A DNA stretch of 64,000 nucleotides from Paenarthrobacter aurescens TC1 (GTDB taxonomy: Bacteria; Actinomycetota; Actinomycetes; Actinomycetales; Micrococcaceae): NCBI GenBank assembly GCA_000014925.1, contig CP000476.1, positions 1 to 64,000 of the forward strand, read 5' to 3'. The notes beneath the pieces are model-generated. The model ran no database searches. It saw only the letters and a list, made by a program, of their open reading frames with translations, and was not told where the DNA came from. The position numbers and the translations under genes were made by a program. Within the stretch, counting starts at the first letter, position 1. Each line of letters begins with the position of its first letter. Positions 49,309 through 57,774 of the stretch are shown piece after piece.

Positions 49309-49917
49309 ATGACGAGAACGCGTGCACCGTTCCGTGTTCCCAGGGCCGCTGCCGTAGCGGTGACCGTTCTGGCTTTGGCCGCGGCAGCACACCTGTTTGC
49401 CGGAGGGCAACTGCCCGCTTTCCCGGTCATGGCAGCATTGACGGCCGTCGTAGCACTCTCGGCCGTGATGCTGGCCGGCACAAAGATGACCGCCCCGATC
49501 CTGGCTGCCTATCTGGGAGGATGCCAGGCGGCGCTGCACCTGTCGTTCTCTGCCCTGTCCGGGCCCGGAACGCCCATCCCCGGACCGGCCCATCACGCTG
49601 GAACGGTGGCCGGTGCGGCCACCACAGCGGCGGGTGCGGCGCATGACCATTTGAGCTCCGACGTCAGCTTCGGGATGCTCGGAATGCACCTGGCCGCGGT
49701 CCTTCTCACCGCACTGCTGATGGCACGGGGCGAGTCCGCGCTCTGGGCCCTGGCTGCCTGGTTGCGGCCTCTAATGGACCCACCCAAGCCAACCGGGATC
49801 CGGGGAACCCGCTTCATCACGGTCGCGCCCGCGGAGCCCATGCCTCTGCAAGGGAAAGCCTTGGGCCGTCCACCTGCTCGGGGACCACCGTGGGGACATC
49901 CTGCCACCACACTCTGA
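49309..49917 (+). CDS. Hypothetical membrane protein of copper cluster
   Basis: 202 residues with about four membrane helices (residues 15-30, 38-57, 62-80 and 120-140). Histidines cluster in the loop near 92-112 (PGPAHHAGTVAG, GAAHDHLSSD) and in membrane segments (ALHLSF, MLGMHLAAV), which may bind copper. I recognise no family. It lies just upstream of copC on the same strand. Confidence 0.6.
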   Translation: MTRTRAPFRVPRAAAVAVTVLALAAAAHLFAGGQLPAFPVMAALTAVVALSAVMLAGTKMTAPILAAYLGGCQAALHLSFSALSGPGTPIPGPAHHAGTVAGAATTAAGAAHDHLSSDVSFGMLGMHLAAVLLTALLMARGESALWALAAWLRPLMDPPKPTGIRGTRFITVAPAEPMPLQGKALGRPPARGPPWGHPATTL

Positions 49918-49988
49918 GTAGGTACTCAGGGGCGTCAGTGGCACGCACAGACCCCCAGTTTCTCCCAGCAGAATTGCAGAATCCCATC

Positions 49989-50600
49989 ATGAATCCCCGT
50001 ACAATCCGCCGAGTCCGCGTCCGTCTGGCCTTCGCCGCGGCCCTCCTCATACCGGCCTTTGCCGCGGCCCCGGCAATGGCGCACGACGCGCTCGAATCCA
50101 CCACACCTGCTAAAGACACCACCGTGACCACCGCTCCCGGCGTCGTGTCGCTGACGCTCTCGGAGCCGCCGATGGACACCGCGCAGCTGAAACTCAGCGT
50201 TATCACCGTCACGGACGAGACGGGCAAGACCCTCAGCGATGGCAACGTCAGCGTGGATGGCCCCACCATCTCCACCGCCATAGCGGGCGGAAGTAACGGG
50301 GCGTATAAGGTCCTGTGGCGGACGGTTTCCTCCGACGGGCACCCCATCGAGGGAAGCTACGCCTTCACCGTCCAGGATCCCGCCCAAGCCGTCCCCGCCA
50401 CACAGTCACAGACCCCGACGCCGACCGCAAGCACCGCCACAGCCAGTGCAGCGCCGGCGGCGCAAACGGAGCCGGAGCAAGTCAAACCCAACGATGACAA
50501 CGCACCCGTGGCCGTGGGTATCGCCGCGGCCATCCTTGCTGTCGTGGCAGCAGTGTTCTTCATCGCACGCAAGCGTCGGAACAGAACCCCCGCAGCATAG
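49989..50600 (+). CDS. copC: CopC-domain copper resistance protein
   Basis: 203 residues from the ATG at 49989. Signal peptide ending AMA, then the mature N-terminus HDALESTTPAKDTTVTTAP: the first-residue histidine is the usual Cu(II) ligand. The rest of the CopC fold follows (VVSLTLSEPP, YKVLWRTVSSDGHPIEGSYAFTV, with SSDGHPxxG the family signature). An Ala/Thr/Pro linker and a C-terminal membrane anchor (VAVGIAAAILAVVAAVFFIARKRR) tether it outside. Partner for CopD fused at 45.1 kb. Confidence 0.93.
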   Translation: MNPRTIRRVRVRLAFAAALLIPAFAAAPAMAHDALESTTPAKDTTVTTAPGVVSLTLSEPPMDTAQLKLSVITVTDETGKTLSDGNVSVDGPTISTAIAGGSNGAYKVLWRTVSSDGHPIEGSYAFTVQDPAQAVPATQSQTPTPTASTATASAAPAAQTEPEQVKPNDDNAPVAVGIAAAILAVVAAVFFIARKRRNRTPAA

Positions 50601-50683
50601 CTTCGGTCTGCCTGTCTAAGGCGCCCACGTCGTCGGTTCCGGGACGGAGGTCCCCGAACCGACGATCACGGTATGCGGGTCAA

Positions 50684-51127
50684 TTACGGTGCCGTGGCCG
50701 CGGTGCGTCGTTCGGAGCGTGCCCGGGAGATCCAGCCCGTCACCGTAGCGCACACCATCACGGCCAAGGCCGCCAATCCTGCATAGAACAACGCGGTCGG
50801 AAGGCTGGAAGGCGCGGCCGTGCCGTCCACGGCCGCGACGATGCTGAGCCAGTAGGCAACCGTGATCATGATCCACAATGCGCCGGCCGCAGCGGCCAGC
50901 CGGGACCAGCGGGAGAACCAGAGCGTGCCCCGCGCATAAGAGAAAGCAACGGCGATAGCGACAACCCCAGCCACCGCCACCAGCTGAAGGCCAAAAAGGT
51001 AGGGTCCGGCAACCAGGCCCACGGGAACAGCAAGTCCTCCAATGAGTACAAGCCGGCGGGCGCCGAGAGGCATGTGCGCGGTGTCCGCGGCAGTTGCCGA
51101 ACGGCTTGATTCGGGGGCTGAATTCAT
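50684..51127 (-). CDS. Hypothetical integral membrane protein
   Basis: 147 residues from the ATG at 51127; AAGGAG lies 12 bases upstream, somewhat far. Four membrane helices (about residues 25-47, 50-68, 78-102 and 112-132), an Ala-rich N-terminal tail and a basic end. No motif is recognised. It is convergent with copC and divergent from mntR, so it does not clearly belong to either unit. Confidence 0.55.
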   Translation of the reverse strand: MNSAPESSRSATAADTAHMPLGARRLVLIGGLAVPVGLVAGPYLFGLQLVAVAGVVAIAVAFSYARGTLWFSRWSRLAAAAGALWIMITVAYWLSIVAAVDGTAAPSSLPTALFYAGLAALAVMVCATVTGWISRARSERRTAATAP

Positions 51128-51401
51128 TGGTTTCGATGGCTCCTTGACGTCAATGTCTGCAGGATCAGCCCGCAGACGCAGTCGGGACCGACGGGTGAGT
51201 GGGGGACCTCCTCGGCCGACGGGCCCACCCCGACGATACAGCATTTTCTGAATCATTGATGTGCCAGAGGTCCCCGGGTGGCCGTCCTCAGTGGGAACAG
51301 CAAGATGGCCCTTGGAACAGGGGCTGTATCCGCTGTCGATACTGTGGGGGCAGGTTGATTCCCGAGAATCCGGAGACGGCCTGTATCAGGAGGGAACAAG
51401 A

Positions 51402-52112
51402 ATGGGCACCAACACCGGCAGCGGCGCGCTCCAAGCGTCGGATCTTAGTGCCGTCGCTCAGGACTACTTGAAGCTGGTTTGGTTGCTGAGGGAATGGTCC
51501 GATGAACCGGTCACGGTGGGCTTGGTCGCGGAACGACTTGGAGTCAGTCCCTCGACCGCATCTGAGGGGATCCGCAAGTACGCGACGCAAGGCCTCCTGA
51601 CGCACGCCCGTTACGGAGGTGTCGAACTTACCCCGACCGGCCTCGACTACGCGTTGGTTATGGTCCGCCGGCACCGGCTCCTGGAGACTTTCCTCGTCCA
51701 AAAGCTTGGCTACCGGTGGGATGAGGTCCATCACGAGGCGGAAGTACTCGAACACGCCGTCTCGGACACGTTCATCGCCCGGATCGACGAACTCCTCGGC
51801 CACCCACAGCACGACCCCCACGGGGATCCGATCCCGCAACCGGGCGAGCACCCCGACCGGCCCGACGCCGTGCCGTTGGTGGACGCACAACCGGGCCAGG
51901 CAGTAAGCATCCGGCGGGTCTCGGATGAAAGCGCCGAGCTGCTGCGCTACTTCGCCGAACAGGGACTCGTTCCCGACGCCCAAATCATCATCCAGGAACG
52001 CAAAACCTTCACAGCCGGAACACCCGTGCGTTTGATCGGAACCGGCAAGGACATCAGCCTCGGTGACGAGGCAGCAGCCGCCCTCTGGATAGAAGGCGCG
52101 CCCTCGGACTAA
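51402..52112 (+). CDS. mntR: DtxR/MntR-family manganese-dependent repressor
   Basis: 236 residues from the ATG at 51402 (AGGAGGGAA upstream). N-terminal winged helix (AVAQDYLKLVWLL, VGLVAERLGVSPSTASEGIRKYATQGLL), dimerisation domain with metal ligands (RRHRLLETFLVQKLGY, VHHEAEVLEHAVSD), and a C-terminal FeoA/SH3-like domain (PGQAVSIRRVSD...LGDEAAAALW). Convergent with mntH, whose promoter holds the GGYATACC repeats. The mid-protein DPHGDPIP is typical. Mn rather than Fe is inferred from pairing with an NRAMP transporter. Confidence 0.9.
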   Translation: MGTNTGSGALQASDLSAVAQDYLKLVWLLREWSDEPVTVGLVAERLGVSPSTASEGIRKYATQGLLTHARYGGVELTPTGLDYALVMVRRHRLLETFLVQKLGYRWDEVHHEAEVLEHAVSDTFIARIDELLGHPQHDPHGDPIPQPGEHPDRPDAVPLVDAQPGQAVSIRRVSDESAELLRYFAEQGLVPDAQIIIQERKTFTAGTPVRLIGTGKDISLGDEAAAALWIEGAPSD

Positions 52113-52137
52113 AAGGACGGCCGTTCTCCGGCCGGTG

Positions 52138-53391
52138 TCAGGACTGGCCGCTGAGAGTGAGACTGATCAGGACGATGTTCAGTCCGACGATCAACGTGGC
52201 GCTGGTCCAGCCCGCGATCTTCAGGGCTCTGCCATCGGCGTGGATCCCCATCACATCGCGCTTGCCGGTGAGCCGGATCAGCGGAATGAGCGCGAACGGG
52301 ATGCCGAAGCTCAGCAGCACCTGGCTCAGCACCAACGCCAAGGTCGGTTCGATGCCCGCCCCAAGAATGATCAGCGCGGGAATGAGCGTGATCACGCGCC
52401 GGGTCAGCAGCGGGATGCGGACCTTCAACAACCCGCCCATGATCGTTGCGCCGGCGTAGCAACCCACCGACGTGGAGGCCAGCCCCGAGGCCAGCAACCC
52501 GACGGCGAAAATGACGCCAATGGCCGGACCCAGTGCCGAGGTCACTGCCGCATGGGCACCTGCGATCGTGTCGGTGCCTTCGGTGCCGCGCAGGCTCGAC
52601 GCGGCCAGCAACAGCATCGAAATGTTCACCACACCGGCGAGCAGCAATGCGCCGACGACGTCGAAGCGGGTGGCCCGGATCAAACGGGTCCGCACGGCAG
52701 GGTCCTGTGAGAAGCCGTGCCGGTCCCGTGCCAGGGCCGAGTGGAGGTAAATCGCGTGGGGCATGACGGTGGCACCGAGCATGCTTGCCGCCAGCAGGAC
52801 AGTATCGGTGCCCTCGAAACGGGGCAGCAGCCCACCCAGTGCGGCTCCGCCGTCAGGCGGGTTAACGAACAAGCCCGACATGAAGCCAACGGCAATGACT
52901 CCAAGGAGCACCAGGATCGCGTACTCAAAGGACCGCTGCCCACGGTGGGACTGCAGCGCGAGCAGCAGCATTGATGCAACACCGATGATCACGCCGCCCA
53001 GCAGCAACGGAAGGCCGAACAGCAGGTTCAGGGCAACGGCTCCGCCGATGACTTCGGCCATGTCTGTGGCACCTGCGACGATCTCTGCCTGGGCCCAATA
53101 CAGGCGCCGTCCTTTCGCGCCCAGCCTTTTGCCAAGGATTTCAGGGAGGCTCATACCCGTTGCCAAGCCGAGTTTGGCGGACTGGTACTGCACCAGGACA
53201 GCCATGGCGTTGGCCACCACAAGGACCCACACCAGAAGGTAGCCGTAGTTCGCCCCGGCCGTGAGGTTGGCTGCCACGTTGCCAGGGTCCACATACGCGA
53301 TGGCGGCTACAAAGGCCGGGCCCATGAGCAGGAGCCGTGACCACACTCTGCCGGTAGTGGGTCGTGTTTGGAGAGTGGGTGCGGCCATCAT
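52138..53391 (-). CDS. mntH: NRAMP-family Mn2+/divalent metal transporter
   Basis: 417 residues, eleven membrane helices. The metal-binding motif of helix 1 is AYVDPGNVAANL (DPGN) and of helix 6 is GATVMPHAIYLHSAL (MPH), both diagnostic of NRAMP. The transport signature GQS-like loop is present as QTSSTxxx-type variant in the LASGLASTSVGCYAG region. Imports Mn2+ with protons. Convergent with mntR and preceded by its likely operator. Confidence 0.95.
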   Translation of the reverse strand: MMAAPTLQTRPTTGRVWSRLLLMGPAFVAAIAYVDPGNVAANLTAGANYGYLLVWVLVVANAMAVLVQYQSAKLGLATGMSLPEILGKRLGAKGRRLYWAQAEIVAGATDMAEVIGGAVALNLLFGLPLLLGGVIIGVASMLLLALQSHRGQRSFEYAILVLLGVIAVGFMSGLFVNPPDGGAALGGLLPRFEGTDTVLLAASMLGATVMPHAIYLHSALARDRHGFSQDPAVRTRLIRATRFDVVGALLLAGVVNISMLLLAASSLRGTEGTDTIAGAHAAVTSALGPAIGVIFAVGLLASGLASTSVGCYAGATIMGGLLKVRIPLLTRRVITLIPALIILGAGIEPTLALVLSQVLLSFGIPFALIPLIRLTGKRDVMGIHADGRALKIAGWTSATLIVGLNIVLISLTLSGQS

Positions 53392-53435
53392 TGATCCTCG
53401 TCTTTGGGGTGTCCTGAGACGAGGATAACCGAAAG

Positions 53436-53469
53436 TTAGGCATACCGAAAAGTATTATTTAGGTATACC
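53436..53469 (-). promoter_or_regulatory. MntR-type operator over the mntH promoter
   Basis: TTAGGCATACC (53436-53446) and TTAGGTATACC (53459-53469) are near-identical repeats, 23 bp apart, the second containing the perfect palindrome GGTATACC. On the minus strand they flank a TAATACT that could be a -10 element. The arrangement suits repression by the convergent MntR. Confidence 0.65.
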
Positions 53470-53634
53470 CCCTCGTGATTCCCAAACGGCAAAAGGAATC
53501 GTCATCAAAGCCCGTTGTTGTCAGGTTTCACTGCAGGGGCACACTCCTTGAAGCAGCTGGCGACTGAGCCTGGCCAAGAACACGGACTCCATCGAGCCCA
53601 CAGCCTGCACCCCGGGCTTGGGTGAGGCATTTTG

Positions 53635-54621
53635 TCAGGCGGGCTGCGGGCGGCGTTCCTTGTTCACGATCCTGGGCAGGAACCTGACGTAGAGCACCAT
53701 CCCGACAAGTTCGACCAGGGTTTGGGTCACCACCACCAACGCAGCCAGGGCCAAATGACCGGGCAGGGCCAGAGCCAGTGGAAGGACGACCAGGGAGTTG
53801 CGGGTCGCGCCGCTGAAAACCACGGCGCGGGTAGCGGCCATATCGATCCCGGCAGGCTTGGCGGCCAGCATGCCCAACGGCACCATGACCAGCAGGAAGG
53901 CCGCATAGATCGGCACGACAGAGAGCAGAGAGCCAAGTTCCTGACCGACGCCGACGATCTGGGAACCGACAACGACAGCAAGCGTGGCCATCATGAGCGG
54001 CACCATCAAAGCCTGCATCACTGACATCACCGCCCTGCCCGCAGCCGCCTTCCGGGCCAGAGCCTGTGTCAGCGCTGCCACGGCCAGCGGGATGATGATC
54101 AGCACGATGAGCGCTTCAACGAACGGTGCGGGGTCGATGGCCGAGACCAGGTCCGGGCCGACGAAGAGCAGAAGGTAGAGCGGAAGCAGGAGCATCTGCG
54201 CCAGCATCAGTATCGGCGCGGCCGCGAGAAGCCGGTCACTTGCTCCGCCAGCGAGTCCGCTGAAGACGATGACGTAGTCAATGCAGGGCGTCAGAAGCAC
54301 CAGAAGGACCCCGACGAGCAAGGCTTGCTCTCCGGCGATGAACCGGGTCAGACCAAACACCACCACAGGAACGATGACGAAGTTCAACACCAGCACCGTG
54401 CCCAGGAAGCGGAAGTCCCGGGCGGCCTTGCCGATGGAGGCGAAGGGGATCCCCAGGAAAGTAGCGTAAAGCAACAGCCCAAGCACTGGATTGATGGAAT
54501 GCTCCAAGATTGGGGCGAGGCTCGGCGCCAGGAATCCGAAGCCACCGCCGACGACGATGGCCGCCAGATAGAGGCCAATCTGGTGTTCATCCATCCACCC
54601 GACGAGATCCTTTGTCTTCAC
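53635..54621 (-). CDS. Arsenite efflux permease, Acr3/bile-acid-symporter type
   Basis: 328 residues from GTG at 54621, with the ATG at 54594 possible; longer frames upstream lack support. Ten membrane helices of the BASS superfamily: LGLLLYATFLGIPF, LTPCIDYVIVFSGLAGG (a cysteine in the helix-4 TPC motif, matching the essential cysteine of Acr3), and FSGATRNSLVVLPLALAL. Pumps As(III) (perhaps Sb(III)) out by proton exchange. First gene of the arsenic island, facing left; the divergent MFS/ArsR pair is on its right. Confidence 0.85.
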   Translation of the reverse strand: MKTKDLVGWMDEHQIGLYLAAIVVGGGFGFLAPSLAPILEHSINPVLGLLLYATFLGIPFASIGKAARDFRFLGTVLVLNFVIVPVVVFGLTRFIAGEQALLVGVLLVLLTPCIDYVIVFSGLAGGASDRLLAAAPILMLAQMLLLPLYLLLFVGPDLVSAIDPAPFVEALIVLIIIPLAVAALTQALARKAAAGRAVMSVMQALMVPLMMATLAVVVGSQIVGVGQELGSLLSVVPIYAAFLLVMVPLGMLAAKPAGIDMAATRAVVFSGATRNSLVVLPLALALPGHLALAALVVVTQTLVELVGMVLYVRFLPRIVNKERRPQPA

Positions 54622-54945
54622 CCCTGCAATGCTAGGCGCGACGCCCAGACCCCAGAAATCCCGAAGCAATTTCCTTGGAAAGCTACACGGAGGTCCGCCA
54701 GCACCGCCCAAAAGGTGGAGCGGACCGGTGTCGGTCTGTGATGCGCCGTGGAAGATCGACGGCGGCAGGGTCCAGGCCCGGCACCTGGCAGAGTCCGTCA
54801 TTCGAAGGCGTAGGTATTCTCCCTTGATGCGCTCGACGGCTCGCCCCTCACCGCCGGGCGGTGAACATTCGTTGTGCAGCCGCCAGCCGCCGAACACTGA
54901 GGCTCTTCTCTGCAGAATTTTGAAGGAGTCGGATCCGCTGTACAT
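54622..54945. other. Divergent promoter region of the Acr3-type and MFS genes
   Basis: About 320 bp with no supported gene. Its right end borders the palindrome at 54946-54977. It must contain the leftward promoter of the Acr3-type gene. No other repeat or RNA seen. Confidence 0.4.
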
Positions 54946-54977
54946 TTAAGTGCATAAACATGCACATATGCACTTAA
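54946..54977. promoter_or_regulatory. ArsR-type operator before the MFS gene
   Basis: Perfect 11-bp inverted repeat TTAAGTGCATA-N10-TATGCACTTAA ending 11 bp before the MFS start. The half-site TGCATA/TATGCA resembles other ArsR/SmtB operators. It may be recognised by the ArsR encoded at the end of this two-gene unit, giving auto-repression. Confidence 0.72.
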
Positions 54978-54988
54978 TGGGAGTTGTG

Positions 54989-56272
54989 ATGCTGGCGGTT
55001 CTTGGAAATCTGACCTATCGGAGACTGTTCACAGCCCAGATAGTGGCCCTGCTCGGGACGGGTCTGTTGACCGTCGCGTTGGGTTTGCTGGCGTTCGATC
55101 TGGCTGGCAAGGGCGCCGGTGCCGTCATGGGTACGGCCTTGACCATCAAAATGGCCGCTTATGTGGGCTTCGCCCCGGTGATCAATGCGCTCGTGGCCAG
55201 GCTGCCGAAGAAGCCGGTTCTTATCGGCGCCGACCTCGTCCGCGCGGCAATGGCTTTGTGTTTGCCGTTCATCACGGACGCGTGGCAGATCTACGTGGTG
55301 ATCTTCGTGCTGCAATCAGCCTCAGCGACGTTCACGCCGGCTTTCCAATCGCTGATCCCGACCGTGCTGCCCCGGGAGAAGGACTACACTCGGGCGCTTA
55401 CCCTGTCCAGGTTGGCGTATGACATGGAGGCTTTGGTGAGCCCTGCCGTGGCCGCACTGCTTCTGAGCGTGCTCAGTTACAACAACCTTTTCTTCGGCAC
55501 CGTCGTCGGATTCTTCGTCTCCGCGTTGTTGGTGACGGCGACGGCGCTGCCGGCACATGCGGCACCGGCCGCGGCGCAGGGGTCGCTCTGGCATCGGACC
55601 ACCTTGGGGGCCAGGGTCTTTTGGCGACACCGCAAGCTACGGTCCCTGCTCGCCCTGAACCTTGTCGTTGCAGCGCCCACCGCACTGGTGCTGGTGAATA
55701 CTGTCGTTTACGTCCGTGAAGTTCTGAGCCGCCCCGAAACCGACCTCGCCCTGGCGTTGGCTTGTTTCGGGATCGGCTCGATGATCGTTGCTCTGGGCGC
55801 ACCAAGGCTGCTGGATCGCTTCGGAAACCGGACAGTGATGCTGACCGGCGCAGGTGTCGTGCCGGTGGTTCTGGCCTTGGCCACGGTGATGACTTACTCA
55901 GCCGGCGCTGGCGCGTGGTGGTGGCTGCTGGGGCTCTGGGTCCTGTTGGGTGCGGCCAACTCAACCATTCTCACGCCCTCAGCCAGACTGCTGCGGGACG
56001 CGTCCACGGAGCAGACGCGTCCCTATGTGTTCACTGCCCAGTTCTCACTCTCACACGCCTGCTACGTCCTTACCTATCCACTGGCCGGATGGGTTGGCGC
56101 AGCCATGGGATTGGGGCCGGCTGCACTGGCTCTGACAATTATTGCGATGATAGGTGCAGCAGGAGCATACCTGTCCTGGCCCCGGCACATGGATGCAGGC
56201 GCCGGGGATACCGCAGGAGAGGACGAAGCCATTGAGCAGTCAGCCCGAGCACACCACACCCGTGGCCACTGA
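54989..56272 (+). CDS. MFS transporter with linked ArsR
   Basis: 427 residues from the ATG at 54989, preceded by GGGAG; the upstream GTG and ATG codons lie inside the operator. Twelve membrane helices and the MFS loop (ARLPKKPVLIGADLVRAAMAL, RLLDRFGNRTVML). Similar MFS proteins in arsenic islands are proposed organoarsenical or As(III) exporters (ArsJ/ArsK-like), but no GAPDH-type partner of ArsJ is present. Overlaps the ArsR gene by 41 bp. Substrate unknown. Confidence 0.85.
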   Translation: MLAVLGNLTYRRLFTAQIVALLGTGLLTVALGLLAFDLAGKGAGAVMGTALTIKMAAYVGFAPVINALVARLPKKPVLIGADLVRAAMALCLPFITDAWQIYVVIFVLQSASATFTPAFQSLIPTVLPREKDYTRALTLSRLAYDMEALVSPAVAALLLSVLSYNNLFFGTVVGFFVSALLVTATALPAHAAPAAAQGSLWHRTTLGARVFWRHRKLRSLLALNLVVAAPTALVLVNTVVYVREVLSRPETDLALALACFGIGSMIVALGAPRLLDRFGNRTVMLTGAGVVPVVLALATVMTYSAGAGAWWWLLGLWVLLGAANSTILTPSARLLRDASTEQTRPYVFTAQFSLSHACYVLTYPLAGWVGAAMGLGPAALALTIIAMIGAAGAYLSWPRHMDAGAGDTAGEDEAIEQSARAHHTRGH

Positions 56273-56609
56273 GCTGCCATCATTTGTCCACGAGATCGCC
56301 CCCGACGCGCAGCTGCTCGAAACCGCAGCGAACACGCTCCGGATGCTGGCCGAACCAACCCGCCTCCAGCTGCTCTGGCAGCTCGCCGGGGGGCCAAAAA
56401 CGGTCACAGAGCTCACAGAAGATGCCTCGGCTCCACGAACCGTGGTCAGCCAGCACCTGGCCAAACTGCGTCTCAGCGGCCTGGTGGACACACGCAAAGA
56501 CGGCCGCCACATCATCTACTCCCTGCACGACGGGCACCTGATCCGGTTGATCCGCGAAACCATCAACCACGCCGACCACCGCCTCACCGGCGAACCGACT
56601 CACGACTAA
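56232..56609 (+). CDS. ArsR-family regulator, no visible metal cysteines
   Basis: 125 residues from TTG at 56232, inside the MFS gene (GAGG upstream). Winged helix: TLRMLAEPTRLQLLWQLAGGPKTVTELTEDASAPRTVVSQHLAKLRLSGLV, with RKDGRHIIYSL wing. It lacks CVC or CLRDC motifs; histidines in the last helix (DGHLIRLIRETINHADHRLTG) match an SmtB/CzrA alpha-5 layout (D, H, H, H). So it may sense Zn/Ni-like metals or a small molecule rather than arsenite. Coupled to the MFS gene and likely binds the operator upstream. Confidence 0.85.
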   Translation: MSSQPEHTTPVATELPSFVHEIAPDAQLLETAANTLRMLAEPTRLQLLWQLAGGPKTVTELTEDASAPRTVVSQHLAKLRLSGLVDTRKDGRHIIYSLHDGHLIRLIRETINHADHRLTGEPTHD

Positions 56610-56853
56610 CCCAGGCAAGCGCCACCCGGACCCGTCCTCCAACGCCGACGCGCGGCACCGTGGCGGACGGCAGGACATGCCCCCGCAGGCACCCCTTCGT
56701 CTGCCGCGCTGCCAGGACCGGTGGAACACTGCACCGCGGTGGGCATCGCCGCCCGTACCCACCCAGCCCGTAATAGGGCGTGGCTGCGGCGGGGCCTGCT
56801 GACCTACTGGAGCGCAGGAACCAGCAGCGCCATCACAGGATCCTGCTTCGTTC

Positions 56854-57369
56854 CTAGGCGTCCAGCGGGGAACGGCGTTCCAAGAGCAGGGTGTCGCGCC
56901 ATTGGCCGGCCGCTGGTCCGTGGGTCATGCGGGCAATGCGGCTCCTGTGTCCGATGATCCGGAAGCCGGCGGCTTCGTGGATCCGGAGGCTGGAGTGGTT
57001 TTCGGGGAAGACGCTGGATTGGATGGTCCACACCCCGCCGCGCTCGGTGGAGTCGATGAGGGCGCCCAAAAGGGCTTTGCCGAGTCCGAGGCCGCGGGCT
57101 TCGGCTGCAACGTAGACGGAGTGTTCGACCACGCCCGCGTAGACAGGCCGGGACGAGACGGCGGAAACGGCGGCCCATCCCAGAACACCGCGCTCTGCAG
57201 TTTCGGCGACGAGACGGTGCGCCGGCAGCCTGGAGGTGTTGAAGGATTCCCAATCAGGGGCCTTCTCTTCAAAGGTCGCGTGCCCGGTGTCGATGCCTTC
57301 CTGGAAAATGCGCTGCACAGCGGGCCAATCGGCCGGCTGCATTGGCCGGATATCAAACCCCTGGTTCAT
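56854..57369 (-). CDS. arsN1: ArsN1-like GNAT acetyltransferase
   Basis: 171 residues; its start overlaps the arsR stop. GNAT domain: RPMQPADWPAVQRIFQEGIDTGHATFE, the substrate-loop GHATFEE, core strand VEHSVYVAAEARGLGLGKALL (acetyl-CoA-binding R/Q-x2-G-x-G/A), and ENHSSLRIHEAAGF. This matches PAT-type acetyltransferases and, in an ars operon with ArsR, the arsinothricin N-acetyltransferase ArsN1, which detoxifies this arsenical antibiotic. Phosphinothricin acetylation cannot be ruled out from the sequence alone. Confidence 0.82.
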   Translation of the reverse strand: MNQGFDIRPMQPADWPAVQRIFQEGIDTGHATFEEKAPDWESFNTSRLPAHRLVAETAERGVLGWAAVSAVSSRPVYAGVVEHSVYVAAEARGLGLGKALLGALIDSTERGGVWTIQSSVFPENHSSLRIHEAAGFRIIGHRSRIARMTHGPAAGQWRDTLLLERRSPLDA

Positions 57370-57713
57370 AGGGCAGCGAGGATTCCGGCGACGTCATCCA
57401 GGGCTCCGGGGACGAGCGAGTAGTAAGCCCAGGTGCCGCGCTTTTCGCGGTGCAACAGACCGGCCTCGACCAGGATCTTCAGGTGGTGGGAGACGGTGGG
57501 TTGGCCCAGGTCCAGCGGTTCGGTGAGGTCGCAGACGCAGGACTCTCCGCCGTCGGCAGCCTTGACGATGGAGAGCAGCCGCAGCCGGTTGGGATCCGCC
57601 AGGGCCTTGAAAACCACGGCCCGGCGCTGCGCTTCCTCAGCGCCAAGGGCAGGGGTAGCCGGCGGGCAGCAGGTGGTCTGCGTGTCCGGTTCAAGCAGGG
57701 GCAACGAGGTCAT
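57366..57713 (-). CDS. arsR: ArsR arsenite-responsive repressor (Cys-Cys/CVC type)
   Basis: 115 residues. An N-terminal TTCCPP (Cys15-Cys16) and ESCVCDL in alpha-3 together match the As(III) site of Corynebacterium glutamicum ArsR (two N-terminal cysteines plus one near 55). The winged helix has VFKALADPNRLRLLSIVK, DLGQPTVSHHLKILVEAGLL and REKRGTWAYYSL. It precedes arsN1 (ATGA overlap), and the palindrome at 57730-57751 is just upstream, so it is auto-regulated. Confidence 0.93.
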   Translation of the reverse strand: MTSLPLLEPDTQTTCCPPATPALGAEEAQRRAVVFKALADPNRLRLLSIVKAADGGESCVCDLTEPLDLGQPTVSHHLKILVEAGLLHREKRGTWAYYSLVPGALDDVAGILAAL

Positions 57714-57729
57714 CTACCTATTATGCCGC

Positions 57730-57751
57730 AACATTGACAATCATCAATGTT
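57730..57751. promoter_or_regulatory. ArsR operator (perfect palindrome)
   Basis: AACATTGA-N6-TCAATGTT, a perfect 8-bp inverted repeat with 6-nt spacer, 17 bp before the arsR start. The core ATTGA-N6-TCAAT recurs at 59257 in front of arsC, which indicates one ArsR regulon. Confidence 0.82.
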
Positions 57752-57774
57752 TAGACCGTCCTGGAGAACAGGGC

